A stretch of 64,000 nt of DNA from AP-15 sp963774345. GTDB taxonomy: Bacteria; Pseudomonadota; Alphaproteobacteria; ATCC43930; CGMCC-115725. A program made the translations under genes and the position numbers. Position 1 is the stretch's first letter. Each line of letters opens with the position of its first letter. Under the pieces are notes generated by a model. The model had not been told where the DNA came from and made no database searches. It was given only the letters and a program-made list of their open reading frames with translations. The stretch is taken from NCBI GenBank assembly GCA_963774345.1, contig CAVZFB010000024.1:310001-374000 (forward strand), in the 5' to 3' direction. Shown here piece after piece: positions 10,281 through 21,570 of this stretch.

Positions 10281-13200
10281 CTACTCCGCCGCCATCGCCG
10301 AGCGTTCGCCGAGATGGTGGAGACAGCGGTCGATCCACAGCTTGGTCAGCTTTTCCTGGGCGCCGTTTTGCGACAGACGGCGGCGGAGGGCGGGGAAATC
10401 GACCTGGTCCATTTCCTGATCCTGATTAAAGCAGGAAAACACCACCGTCTCGGTCCCGGTGACCGGATCGCGATGGCTCTGCAGGCACTGCGCGCAGATC
10501 TCCTTCATCATGCACTGCATCGGTGAATTGATCGAGGCGATCGCCCGGTGCCCTGGCCGGAAATAAGGCGCCAGTCCCTGATGGCGCGCCGCGGCGACCG
10601 CGTTCATCATACCGTCGGAGCCGATTGCGATGATCCGATCGACCGCGTCCAACGGGATCTCGACCGGGCCGAGAGCCCCGGACCCATAGACCGTGATCGC
10701 CTCGACGATGTTGCCGACAAAGGCTCGATCCTGCGGTCTGTCGGCGGTGAAGCCTGGCGCCTCGTCGCAACACCACACGACACAATCGGCGGCGCGCTCG
10801 ATGTCCTCAACCTTGTAACGGTCTTCGATCATCTTGTAGCCGGCGAAGTAGAGGACGCGCGAGCCCTGCGCCCGGAATGCCGCGGCGATCGAAAACAACA
10901 CCGCATTGCCGAGCCCGCCGCCGACGAGCAATACGGTCTCGCCTGACGGGGTTTCGGTCGGCGTCCCGGTCGGCCCCATCAGGATCACCGGCTCGCTCGG
11001 CTTTAGCAAGGCGCACAAATCGGACGAGCCGCCCATTTCGAGCACGATCGTCGACAACAGTCCCTGTTCCCGATCGACGGCCGCACCGGTCAAAGCTAGC
11101 CCCTCCATCGCCAATGTCGTACCGTCGACCCGCGGCGCCAGGGTTTCGTAATTCTGCAGCCGGTAGAATTGGCCAGGCTTGAACGCGCGCGCCGCCATCG
11201 GCGCCCGGACCACGATTTCGACGATCTTCGGCGTCAATCGGATGACCTCGTGCACTCGGGCACGCAACTCCTCGTCGAGCCGCGCCCGGAGCTCTTCCGG
11301 CGACGGCGACGAGGGCGTGAGCCGCGCCAGCATGCGGCTGACCACCGGGTAGCCTAGGGTGGCGCCGCCCATCGCCTTGACCACATTTCCCGAAAAGCTG
11401 GGGTGGAGATCGCCGAAAAAGCTGACCGCGCGGCCATCCGCGCGCAAATGTGTCAGCACCTGCACCGCTGCGGGCTTTGCCACCCGCTCAGGCGCTACCG
11501 GGTTGCCGTCCTCGTCGAGGGCGCGGAAATAGCGCCCGTCGAGGGTGAAATTCGCTGGGTCCTCACGGCCAAGCACCGTGTTCGGCTGGGTCCCGGCGGC
11601 GACCAGTATCGTGCGAGCCGGGAACTCCACCTCCTCAGGCGGCTGATGGGGCTGGGCCCCCGGCCGGGTCAGGCGCAATGCCGCCGCTTGCCCGAATTCA
11701 TCGATTTCGACCGCAACCGGGGTCAGCAATTCGGCAAAGCGGATGCCCTCCTCCATCGCCTTTGCCACCTCCTCATGGTTGAGGGTGTAGCTCGGCGCAT
11801 CGATCAGGCGGCGGCGATAGGCGATCGTCACCCCGCCCCAGCTATCGATTAGTGCAGCGAGATGCGGCGCGCGGCCGTCGTGTCGGGCCGCTTCGCGCTC
11901 GGCGCGGATCGCCCGGCCATGGGCGATGAACTCGGCCGCGGCTTGGCACTCGGCCGCGTGCCATTCCGCGCGCACCGCATCCTCGCCGCGCTCGGCGACC
12001 AGGGTCTCGTAGCGTGAGAGGAATTTCTCGACCTGGACCGGATAATAGGCCAGCAACTCGGTCGCGGTGTCGATCGCGGTCAGACCGCCGCCGATCACGA
12101 CAACCGGGAGCCGCACGCTGAGATTGGCGATGCTGCTGGTCTTGGCCGCCCCGGTCAGCTGCAGCGCCATCAGGAAATCCGAGGCTTGCCTGACCCCCGG
12201 CGCCAGATTGTTCGGCATCGGGATCACCGTCGGTCGGCCGGCGCCGGCGCATAGCGCCACATGGTCGAAACCCAACGCGAAGGCGGCGTCGATCGTGATC
12301 GTGCCGCCAAAGCGCACGCCGCCATACATCGCGAACTGGCCGCGGCGCTCGAGCAACAGGCGCACGATCTTAAGGAAATTCTTGTCCCAGCGCACAGTGA
12401 TGCCGTATTCGGCGACCCCGCCAAAACCGGCCATGACCCGATCATCGAGGCTGTCGACCAAGCTTGCGACATCGCGGATTGGGCAGAACGGATGGCGGCT
12501 GCCATCCGGCCCCACCCCGGAGATCTCGGGCGGCAACGGCTCGATCTTGAGCCCGTCGACCGCGGCAACAAAATGGCCGTCGTTGATCAGGTGGTGCGCG
12601 AGGGTGAAGCCGGCCGGGCCAAGCCCGACGACGAGGACCTTGTAGCCGCTCGCCGGCTTCGGCAATGGCCGCCTGATATTGAGCGGGTTCCACCGGGTCA
12701 GCAGCGAGTAGATCTCAAACCCCCAGGGCAGACCGAGCACGTCCTTGAGGGTGCGGGTCTCGATCTGTGGGATGTCGACCGGCTCCTGGCGCTGATAGAT
12801 GCACGCCTTCATGCAGTCATTGCAGATGCGGTGCCCGGTGGCGGCGCAGATCGGGTTGTCAACGGCGACGATGGCTAGCGCGCCGAGGCTGTTGCCGCGC
12901 GACTTGACCAGGTTCATCTCGGAAATCTTTTCTTCGAGCGGGCAGCCGGCGAGGGTGACCCCGAACACGCTCTTTTTGAACGACCCATCCTTCTCCTTGA
13001 GCCCCTGGGCGCAGCTGTCCTTCCCCTGGTTGTGGCACCAGATGCAGTAATTCGCCTGGTCGAGCGCACCGGTCAGATCGGCGCCGCGATCGGTCAGTGC
13101 AAAGCCGTCACGATGCCGCCATTCGTCCTCCGGCAGCCCCAACATCGTGACCCCGTCGCGCTCGATGGTCTCGACCGGGACCAGATGCTGCATATCGAGC

Positions 13201-13784
13201 CGGTGCGGCACTTTGAACAACACACCGCGCCGGTGCTTTTTGCGGCCTTCCGGCGATAAGGTGGCCCAGGTGGCATAGCGCTGCGCAACATCGAGCGCCG
13301 CGACATTGCCGGCTTCGTCGTCGAGCCACGCCGTGACCTGCTCGGCGTAACGCCGCTCCCATGCCGCAATGCTATCCACCGGACCGATCAACGCATCCAG
13401 CTCTTTGGCGAGCATCGGGCCGTCGAGCCCCGCAGCGTCTTCTTCTTTCACTCCCTTGACCGCGCGGCGTTGCACGAAGAGCCGCTTTACCGAATAGAGC
13501 GGCGCCAGCTCCTGATGACGCGCCTGCAATGCCCGCACGTCGGCCGCGATGCCGAACAACCCGCCAAGGAAATCCTCGACATGCGGCGCAAGATCGACAA
13601 CGAGGTCCGACTCGGCCGCATGGCCGAGCCCGTCCGGATCGCACCGCGCCGTCATTAGACGGTCGTGCAGTCCGGCATCGACTTCCGCGATATGGCTTAC
13701 GAACGCCCGATCGACCCGCAGAAGACCGCCGCGATCATAAAGATCGGCGAAGCGGAGGCCATGCGCGAGAACGAGATCGGTCAT
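10281..13784 (-). CDS. large Fe-S flavoprotein oxidoreductase, GltD-like plus FNR/NfnA-like fusion
   Basis: An 1167-residue cytoplasmic protein. An N-terminal region of about 240 residues is unassigned. It is followed by a cysteine-rich part (C247, C250, C258, C281, C313, C321, C324, C328) that suits two [4Fe-4S] clusters as in GltD/NfnB. A dinucleotide fold starts at VVGLGPAG (about 386) with a second NAD(P) fold near VVIGGGLTAID. The last about 300 residues resemble ferredoxin-NADP reductase/PyrK: VGGGLGNAVLF, then C-x5-C-x2-C and a further Cys, as for a [2Fe-2S] site. The order matches a single-chain version of NfnB plus NfnA. It probably moves electrons between NAD(P)H and an unknown partner. 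It is monocistronic, with a 208-bp divergent gap to the LLM gene. Confidence 0.75.
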   Translation of the reverse strand: MTDLVLAHGLRFADLYDRGGLLRVDRAFVSHIAEVDAGLHDRLMTARCDPDGLGHAAESDLVVDLAPHVEDFLGGLFGIAADVRALQARHQELAPLYSVKRLFVQRRAVKGVKEEDAAGLDGPMLAKELDALIGPVDSIAAWERRYAEQVTAWLDDEAGNVAALDVAQRYATWATLSPEGRKKHRRGVLFKVPHRLDMQHLVPVETIERDGVTMLGLPEDEWRHRDGFALTDRGADLTGALDQANYCIWCHNQGKDSCAQGLKEKDGSFKKSVFGVTLAGCPLEEKISEMNLVKSRGNSLGALAIVAVDNPICAATGHRICNDCMKACIYQRQEPVDIPQIETRTLKDVLGLPWGFEIYSLLTRWNPLNIRRPLPKPASGYKVLVVGLGPAGFTLAHHLINDGHFVAAVDGLKIEPLPPEISGVGPDGSRHPFCPIRDVASLVDSLDDRVMAGFGGVAEYGITVRWDKNFLKIVRLLLERRGQFAMYGGVRFGGTITIDAAFALGFDHVALCAGAGRPTVIPMPNNLAPGVRQASDFLMALQLTGAAKTSSIANLSVRLPVVVIGGGLTAIDTATELLAYYPVQVEKFLSRYETLVAERGEDAVRAEWHAAECQAAAEFIAHGRAIRAEREAARHDGRAPHLAALIDSWGGVTIAYRRRLIDAPSYTLNHEEVAKAMEEGIRFAELLTPVAVEIDEFGQAAALRLTRPGAQPHQPPEEVEFPARTILVAAGTQPNTVLGREDPANFTLDGRYFRALDEDGNPVAPERVAKPAAVQVLTHLRADGRAVSFFGDLHPSFSGNVVKAMGGATLGYPVVSRMLARLTPSSPSPEELRARLDEELRARVHEVIRLTPKIVEIVVRAPMAARAFKPGQFYRLQNYETLAPRVDGTTLAMEGLALTGAAVDREQGLLSTIVLEMGGSSDLCALLKPSEPVILMGPTGTPTETPSGETVLLVGGGLGNAVLFSIAAAFRAQGSRVLYFAGYKMIEDRYKVEDIERAADCVVWCCDEAPGFTADRPQDRAFVGNIVEAITVYGSGALGPVEIPLDAVDRIIAIGSDGMMNAVAAARHQGLAPYFRPGHRAIASINSPMQCMMKEICAQCLQSHRDPVTGTETVVFSCFNQDQEMDQVDFPALRRRLSQNGAQEKLTKLWIDRCLHHLGERSAMAAE

Positions 13785-13992
13785 ACCGGTTAGTTAGGGG
13801 AGGGAGCGCCCGGAAACCAGCCGGTAAATCGCCGCGACTGGGTTGCGTCGTCTTCGAGTTTGCACCAGAGATGGAGCGCGCCTCACCGGATGAAAGAGCT
13901 ATCAGCTCGCTACAACAGCCGGCTGATTGCGCAAGCGTCCGCGGCCGCATAGGCTGCTGGCTGGCTCGACCGACTGTGACGGAGCACCGCCG

Positions 13993-14904
13993 ATGTCCGA
14001 ACCGTTTCCTGCGATCAGCCTCGTCGCCGTGCCGGGACGGCGGCGGCAGACGCTCGACATCGCCCGCGAGATCGAGCGGCGCGGCTTTTCAGGCATCTAT
14101 ATGCCGAGCCGGTTCGGCAACATGGCGCAGTGCACAGGCTTGGCATTCGCTACCGAACGGCTCGCGTTCGGCACCGCGATCGCGCCAATCTATGCGCAGA
14201 CGACCGAAGAATTCGCGGCGGGCGCGGCCTATATCCACGAGGTCTCGGGCGGACGCTTTCGCTTTGGCATCGGCGTCGCCCATGGCCCGACGCATCAGCG
14301 GCTCGGCGTCACCGTGGGAAAGCCGTTGGCCGATACCCGCGCCTTTGTCGACAAGCTCAAATCCTATGACGGCATCGGCGCATTACCGCCCATCGTGCTC
14401 GCCGCGTTGCGCAAACGAATGGTGGCGCTCGCCGCGGAGATCGCCCAGGGCGTGCTGTTCGCCAACGCCAGCCTGTCGCACATGGCGCAATCGCTGGCCG
14501 TCGTCCCGACGGCGAAGCGCGGCAACCCGAATTTTTTGATCGGCAACATGCTGCCGGTATGCATTTCGGACGATGAGAGCGCGGCAATGGCGCTCCATCG
14601 TCATCATCTGATCCGTTATGCGATGTTGCCGAACTACCGCAATTATTGGAAGGAAGCCGGCTACGTCGACGAGATGACCGCGATCGAAACGGCCATCGCC
14701 GAAAACCGCCGCGACGACATCCCGAAATACCTGCCCAACCGCTGGATCGCCGACAACACGCTCTACGGACCGGCCGGAAGGGTGCGCGACCAGCTCGCCG
14801 CCTGGTACGCTGCCGGCGTCAACACTCCGGTGCTCGTCCCCGGCTCGGTCAACGGCAACCAGCTGACCGCACTCGACGAAATATTCTCGGTATTCTCCCG
14901 CTGA
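13993..14904 (+). CDS. LLM class flavin-dependent (luciferase-like) oxidoreductase
   Basis: A 303-residue protein with the luciferase-like barrel: an early R-G-F-S-G-I-Y-M-P strand, then A-T-E-R-L-A-F-G-T-A-I and S-G-G-R-F-R-F-G-I-G-V, the usual flavin/F420-binding region, and a C-terminal G-P-A-G-R-V-R-D-Q-L segment. Start at 13993 chosen for the GGAGCACC sequence 8-15 bases upstream. Members use FMNH2 or F420H2, and the cofactor and substrate cannot be read from the sequence. It is divergent from the large Fe-S flavoprotein, which could supply reducing power (inference from position only). Confidence 0.85.
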   Translation: MSEPFPAISLVAVPGRRRQTLDIAREIERRGFSGIYMPSRFGNMAQCTGLAFATERLAFGTAIAPIYAQTTEEFAAGAAYIHEVSGGRFRFGIGVAHGPTHQRLGVTVGKPLADTRAFVDKLKSYDGIGALPPIVLAALRKRMVALAAEIAQGVLFANASLSHMAQSLAVVPTAKRGNPNFLIGNMLPVCISDDESAAMALHRHHLIRYAMLPNYRNYWKEAGYVDEMTAIETAIAENRRDDIPKYLPNRWIADNTLYGPAGRVRDQLAAWYAAGVNTPVLVPGSVNGNQLTALDEIFSVFSR

Positions 14905-15024
14905 CGTAGGTCGGCTAAGACCCCGACCGCTGCTCCTGCGAGGTGTCTTCCGGTACCCGCTGGTGACCTTTGGCCGCATTCGGGTCCCAGATCCGAAATT
15001 GCCCGACCCGAGGCCCTTGCTGGG

Positions 15025-15435
15025 TCAATCTGATATTGTCCAATTTTCGATGGCCAGTTCCTGGACCCGGCCGAACTCGCGGATGTTGTTCGTAACCAAC
15101 ATCAAACGGAGACATCGGGCATGGGCGGCAATTAACAGGTCGTTGGCGCTGATCATCTCACCCCGCATCCGTAGGTCGGCCCGGATCTCGGCATAATGCG
15201 GGGCCGCTTGGTCGGGGAAATCCAGCACGGCGATATGGCGGAGAAACGCGTCGACCGCAACGCTGTCTTGACGCCGCCTCGGCGAAACTTCGATCCCGCA
15301 CAACAGCTCCGATTTCGTTATGACGGAAATGCAGACATCGTTGATCGGAATGGCCAGCAAGCGTCTCAATACAGTGTCGTTAGTGCGTTTCAGGATGAAG
15401 GAACAGATGTCGGTATCAATCATGAAGCGCAGCAT
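15025..15435 (-). CDS. vapC: PIN-domain ribonuclease toxin, VapC family
   Basis: A 136-residue PIN-domain protein with the acidic residues expected for Mg2+ binding: D in M-I-D-T-D-I, E in S-E-L-L-C-G-I, D in S-A-N-D-L-L-I-A-A-H and a late N-N-x-R-E-F segment. VapC toxins cleave initiator tRNA or rRNA. The ATG start overlaps the stop of vapB (TGATG), the usual translational coupling. A TTG one codon earlier is a weak alternative. The toxin frame is intact while the antitoxin frame is broken. Confidence 0.9.
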   Translation of the reverse strand: MLRFMIDTDICSFILKRTNDTVLRRLLAIPINDVCISVITKSELLCGIEVSPRRRQDSVAVDAFLRHIAVLDFPDQAAPHYAEIRADLRMRGEMISANDLLIAAHARCLRLMLVTNNIREFGRVQELAIENWTISD

Positions 15436-15661
15436 CAAGGCCCACGCTCTTGTACCGGAAGATCCTCCACATCCTCCATGAACTCAACCGAGGCCACCGG
15501 CCCGGTGGCAAGGTACGATGACCAATCCACCGGGCGCGGCGACAGGATCACCTCGTCGCCCACTCTACGGATGAACACCCTTTGGAGTGGAATTGGAATT
15601 CTTTGGGGAGCCGGACGGCCTGGCTGCGATTGTTCATAAAGATCTTTGCGGTTCGCTGCAT
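15435..15661 (-). CDS. vapB: VapB-type antitoxin (single-base frameshift)
   Basis: Too short and broken to stand out as one frame. From the ATG at 15661 the protein reads QRTAKIFMNNRSQAVRLPKE, a textbook AbrB-type VapB N-terminus. It continues for seven residues (FQFHSKG) and then shifts. The neighbouring frame carries VFIRRVGDEVILSPRPVDW to a TGA that overlaps the vapC start. Adding one G to the short G-run at about 15576-15580 joins the halves into a 75-residue antitoxin. It binds DNA through the N-terminal AbrB fold and VapC through the tail, and should autoregulate the pair. A chromosome with active VapC and no VapB would be poisoned, so a sequencing deletion is the easier explanation. 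Confidence 0.8.
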
Positions 15662-15985
15662 AAATCTTTACCCACTGGTTGGCGCATGCTTTTGTATATG
15701 CCGATAAATTTCAAGGGAAACCATCGGCTAAGGTCGAGCCAGCGGCGAAATCCTCGCGCGCCCGGTTCCGCAGGCCTTCGGTGCCGGCGGATTTAGCCGC
15801 CACCGGACCACGCAATTCTCGCCGTGGAACCGTCTTTAGATGAAGCAGCCCGTTGACCGGTTCTCACCATAAACTTAGGATTGCGTCCGCACGCGTACGG
15901 CTTCTTTGCGGCATTATTACAGTCCGCCTCGAACCAAATGCATTAAATATCCGGCCGGCAAGGCCTCGCAGGGAGAACCACGGAC
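15662..15985. other. intergenic region, divergent promoters of vapBC and the HpaB-family gene
   Basis: 324 bp between the vapB start and the hydroxylase start. The half next to the hydroxylase gene is less GC-rich (around 15870-15960, with ATTAAATAT close to the end). CAGGGAGAACC lies just before the ATG at 15986 and is the likely ribosome site. I see no ORF with good coding character, no convincing inverted repeat and no RNA gene. Confidence 0.5.
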
Positions 15986-17514
15986 ATGGCCACGCTTCCC
16001 TATATGGGTAAGGAGTTTCTCGACAGTCTCGACGACGGCCGGGAGGTGTGGATCTATGGCGAGCGCGCAAGGAAAATTACCGAGCATCCGGCCTTTCGCA
16101 ATACCTCGCGGATGATTGCGCGGCTTTACGACGCCCTGCATCGCGACCACGCCGAGAAGAAGAATCTTCTGAGCTGCCCGACCGAATGGGGCGGCTTCAC
16201 TCACCGCTATTTCGTGGCACCGCGTTCGGCCGAGGAACAGGTAGCTGCTCGTGACGCGATCGCTGCGTGGTCGCGGCTGACCTATGGCTGGCTCGGCCGC
16301 TCGCCAGACTACAAGGCCGCGTTTCTCGCCACTCTCGGCGCTAATGCGCAGTTCTACGAGCCCTACCACGAGAATGCGAACCGCTGGTACCGCTTCAGCC
16401 AGGAGCGGGTGCCGTTCGTCAACCACGCGATCGTACAGCCGCCGGTCGACCGCAACATGGCCCCCGGCGCGCCGGGCGGCCCGACCGACGTCTATGCCCA
16501 TGTGATCAAGGAGACCGATGCCGGCATCCGCGTCACCGGCGCCAAGGTTGTCGCTACCGGTTCGGCATTGACCCATTTCACCTTTGTCGCGCATGCCGGG
16601 GTGCTCCCGGTGCAGGACAAGAATTTCGCGATCGTCTTCCTGGTGCCGAGCAATGCCCGCGGCGTCAAATTCATCTGTCGCGTCTCGAACGAGCAGCGCG
16701 CCGCCGTGCTCGGCAGCCCGTTCGACTACCCGCTATCGAGCCGGCTCGACGAAAACGACGCGATCTTCGTCATGGACGACGTGCTGGTGCCGTGGGAGAA
16801 CGTGTTCGTTTACGCCGACATCGACAAGGCCAATAGGTTCTTCCCTAATAGCGGGTTTCTGCCGCGCGCCATGCTGCAGGGCTGCACCCGCCTGGCGGTC
16901 AAGCTCGATTTCATTATCGGCCTGATGGTCAAGGCGACGGAGATTGCTGGTACCCGCGCGTTTCGCGGGGTCGAAGCCAATATCGGCGAGGTGATCGCCT
17001 GGCGGAACACAATGTGGGGGCTTTCGGACGCCATGGCCAAGAGCGCCGAACCGTGGGCGGGCGGCTGCGTATTGCCAGCGCTGGAGCCGGCAATGGCTTA
17101 CCGCATCCTGGCGCCGGAAGCCTATGTCCAGATCAAGCACATGATCGAGAAAACCGTCGCCAGCAGTCTGATTTACCTCAACTCGCATGCCCGTGACTTC
17201 AAGACCCCGGAATTGCGCCAATATCTCGACCGCTTTGTCCGCGGCTCCGGCGGGGTCAGTGCGGTCGAGCGGGTCAAGCTGATGAAATTGTTGTGGGACA
17301 CGATCGGCAGCGAATTCGGCGCCCGACACGAGCTTTACGAAATCAACTACGCCGGCAGCCACGAGGAGATCCGCATCGACGCGTTGCGCGCGGCGGTTGG
17401 CTCGGGGCAATACGAGCGCTGGAAAGATTTTGCCGACCAGTGCATGGCCGAATACGACCTCGACGGCTGGACCGTGCCCGACCTGATTAACCCCGACGAC
17501 GTCAGCGTCCTCGG

Positions 17515-17518
<4 letters not shown>
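15986..17518 (+). CDS. 4-hydroxyphenylacetate 3-hydroxylase (HpaB) family monooxygenase
   Basis: A 510-residue protein of full HpaB length. The N-terminal third has D-G-R-E-V-W-I-Y-G-E and H-P-A-F-R-N-T; the centre has R-V-P-F-V-N-H-A-I-V-x-P-P-V-D-R-N, typical of this FADH2-dependent two-component family; the D-D-V-L-V-P-W-E-N-V-F stretch before the C-terminal helices is shared with acyl-CoA dehydrogenases. HpaB-family enzymes ortho-hydroxylate phenols, while PvcC and others act on different aromatics. No flavin reductase (HpaC) is adjacent, so a separate reductase must serve it. Its stop overlaps that of the convergent glnS by 4 bp. Confidence 0.9.
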
Positions 17519-19194
<1,676 letters not shown>

Positions 19195-19363
19195 CGCATT
19201 CCTCAGTTAGATTGCGAGCCTAATGTGACCAATCCGCATAGGCCCGCCAAGCCCGTTGGAAAAAAGGGGCGGCCGGCTGATCGTCTCACGTCGCCAAGGC
19301 CATAGCCAACGCCAACCCAAGCGACGAGGATTGCCGGATAACGCTTGGCCTCAGCAGCTGACC

Positions 19364-20554
19364 ATGCCGGTTGAACCGACCGACTTATCGCGACGCCCGC
19401 GCAACTATGCCATCGTTACCGCGGTCATGGTGATCGTAATCATTTACGGCTCGCTGTACCCGTTCGACTTCAGCGTGCCGGCCGGCGGAAGCGGTCCGGT
19501 AAGTGTGTTGCTCGACAGCTGGGCGAACCGGCCTTCTCGGGGCGACTTCCTGGCTAATATCCTGCTGTACATGCCGTTGGGATTTTTCGGCATGTTGTCG
19601 TTATCCCGACGTGCCGGCTTTTGGGTCCGGCTCCTCCTGATTGTCGCCGGCGGCGCGGCGTTGTCGGTGACGATGGAGTTGATTCAATATTACGATGCCG
19701 GCCGCGTCACCAATGCCAGTGATGTCTACACAAACACGTTCGGCACATTCATTGGCGCTTTGGCTGCGATACTCTTCTCCAACCGCGTCAGCCTTCCGCT
19801 ATTCCCGGAAATCATAGCGCGACCGGTGCCGACGCTGCTGATCGCGGCCTGGGTCGGGTATCGCTTCTACCCCTTTGTGCCGACAATCGACCTCCACAAA
19901 TACTGGCACGCCCTGAGGCCGGTGATCCTCGACCCGATCCCGGCGCCCTACCCTCTCTACCGGCATGCGTCGATTTGGTTGACACTTTTCGTCTTGATCG
20001 AGGCGATCTTCGGCCGTCGCCGCTCGGCTGTTCTCGCGCCGCTGTTTGCCGCATTCGTTCTTTCTGCCCGCGTGCTGATCATCTCGACAATTCTCAGCGC
20101 CGCAGAGGTCGTCGGCGCGTTGGTCGCGGTCTGTCTTTGGCCGCTCTTCCTCGGCCTCAATCAGCGCCTTCGAACCGCTTTAGTGTTTCTGTTGCTCGGC
20201 AGCTACGTTGTCATGGAGCGGCTTGAACCCTTTCAATTCGAGCCCTTCGCCCGCCCGTTCGGTTGGGTGCCGTTCAACAGCTTCATGAATGGGTCGGTCG
20301 AGGTAGACGTCTTGTCGTTCATGGAAAAATGTTTTCTGTACGGCAGCTTGCTGTTCCTTCTCGGCAGAGCCGGGATGCGTCCGGTGTTTGCCGCCATTCT
20401 CGTCGCCGGCACACTGTTCGCGACCAGCTGGGTGGAAACCTATCTTCCGGATCGCTCGGCGGAAATCACCGATGCGCTGATGACCCTGCTGATCGCTGGC
20501 GGCTTCGCATTGATCGGCAATCAACATGATCGGCGGCCCGAGCGGTCGAGATAA
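19364..20554 (+). CDS. VanZ-like family membrane protein
   Basis: A 396-residue integral membrane protein. The first about 130 residues are the VanZ-like domain: a first helix ending Y-G-S-L-Y-P-F-D-F, then D-F-L-A-N-I-L-L-Y-M-P-L-G-F and the conserved E-L-I-Q segment followed by D-V-Y-T-N-T-F-G-T-F-I-G. Several further helices fill the C-terminal two thirds. The start at 19364 is chosen because it directly precedes the first transmembrane helix region; the longer frame upstream is Arg-rich and unlikely. VanZ-like proteins are often found with exopolysaccharide/exosortase loci, and this genome has PEP-CTERM-type proteins, but function is not established. Confidence 0.8.
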   Translation: MPVEPTDLSRRPRNYAIVTAVMVIVIIYGSLYPFDFSVPAGGSGPVSVLLDSWANRPSRGDFLANILLYMPLGFFGMLSLSRRAGFWVRLLLIVAGGAALSVTMELIQYYDAGRVTNASDVYTNTFGTFIGALAAILFSNRVSLPLFPEIIARPVPTLLIAAWVGYRFYPFVPTIDLHKYWHALRPVILDPIPAPYPLYRHASIWLTLFVLIEAIFGRRRSAVLAPLFAAFVLSARVLIISTILSAAEVVGALVAVCLWPLFLGLNQRLRTALVFLLLGSYVVMERLEPFQFEPFARPFGWVPFNSFMNGSVEVDVLSFMEKCFLYGSLLFLLGRAGMRPVFAAILVAGTLFATSWVETYLPDRSAEITDALMTLLIAGGFALIGNQHDRRPERSR

Positions 20555-20662
20555 CCGGTCCCGCAGCCCGCCGCTCTTGCCCTGAACTGCTTCGACGAGA
20601 GCTTTGCTCCATCGGTCGAGACCGACGATTGCGGCGTCGATCGTCGACCGGCTAGGGGAACG

Positions 20663-21424
20663 CTAGGTGCGCGGAGCGCCGAGATGCTTGTGGAAGAAGC
20701 CAAAGACCTTGTGCCAGCCATCGACCGCCTGCTCCGGCCGGTAATTCGGGCGATAATGCGCGAAGAACGCGTGGCCGGCGCCGTCATAGCGATGGAATTC
20801 GTAATTCTTACCGTGCTTCTTCAGCTCCGCCTCGGTGCGGTTGACCTGGTCGGCCGACGGGTTCGGGTCCTCATTGCCGAATAGGCCCAACAGCGGCGTA
20901 TTGATGCCTGAGGTGAACTCGATCGGCGCCGTCGGCTGGGCCTTGGTCAGCCGCGCCTTGTCGTCGACGATGACATTGCCGCCCCAGCAATCGACCGCCC
21001 CCTGGATCAAATGCGACAGCTTGCAGGCGACCAGATAGGTCTGCCGCCCGCCGGAGCAGAAGCCGATGACACCGACCTTGCCGCTGGCATGCGGCTGCGA
21101 GCGCAGGAAATCGATGGCGCCGGTCACATCGCCGAGCATCTGCTCGTCGGGGACGCCGCCGCTCTCGCGCACTTTGTTGACGACGTCCTCATGCGCGCCG
21201 TCGCCGACCCGGAAATACAGGCTCGGCGCCACTGCGGCATAGCCGTGATGAGCGAATTTGCGGGCGACCTCGCAGGTCCACTCGTCCCAACCCGGCATGT
21301 GATGGATCACGACGACGCCGGGATGCGGCCCGTCATTGCTCGGGTGCGCGTAATATGCCTCACCGCGCGCGCCGCCATGACCGTGATAAGTCGCCATTCC
21401 CGCCTGAATGTTGCGAAATGCCAT
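20663..21424 (-). CDS. dienelactone hydrolase family protein
   Basis: A 253-residue alpha/beta hydrolase of the dienelactone hydrolase family. The cysteine nucleophile sits in GFCSGG (C123), the acid is probably the Asp in G-N-E-D-P, and the His is in G-A-G-H-A-F-F. Family members open carboxymethylenebutenolide in chlorocatechol degradation, but many act on other esters. The start at 21424 was selected over upstream codons because M-A-F-R-N-I begins the conserved N-terminus and GGGAGG lies upstream. It is divergent from the CoA-transferase gene, with 146 bp between the starts. Confidence 0.88.
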   Translation of the reverse strand: MAFRNIQAGMATYHGHGGARGEAYYAHPSNDGPHPGVVVIHHMPGWDEWTCEVARKFAHHGYAAVAPSLYFRVGDGAHEDVVNKVRESGGVPDEQMLGDVTGAIDFLRSQPHASGKVGVIGFCSGGRQTYLVACKLSHLIQGAVDCWGGNVIVDDKARLTKAQPTAPIEFTSGINTPLLGLFGNEDPNPSADQVNRTEAELKKHGKNYEFHRYDGAGHAFFAHYRPNYRPEQAVDGWHKVFGFFHKHLGAPRT

Positions 21425-21570
21425 GTCAGTCCTCCCTCGGATTGCTGGCGGCTCTCTTCGCACCGAACCCGGCGACACGCAAGCCGCATATCGGGCGCCA
21501 TCGTTATCGTGGCTTGACAATTCCGCAGCCGGTCCAACCCTGCACGATCGGGGTGCGGGAGGAGAAGCCG

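Noticed and set aside
20610..20650. Inverted repeat TCGGTC-GA-GACCGA between convergent VanZ and dienelactone hydrolase genes
   Set aside because: Loop too small and no T-run; not a convincing terminator.
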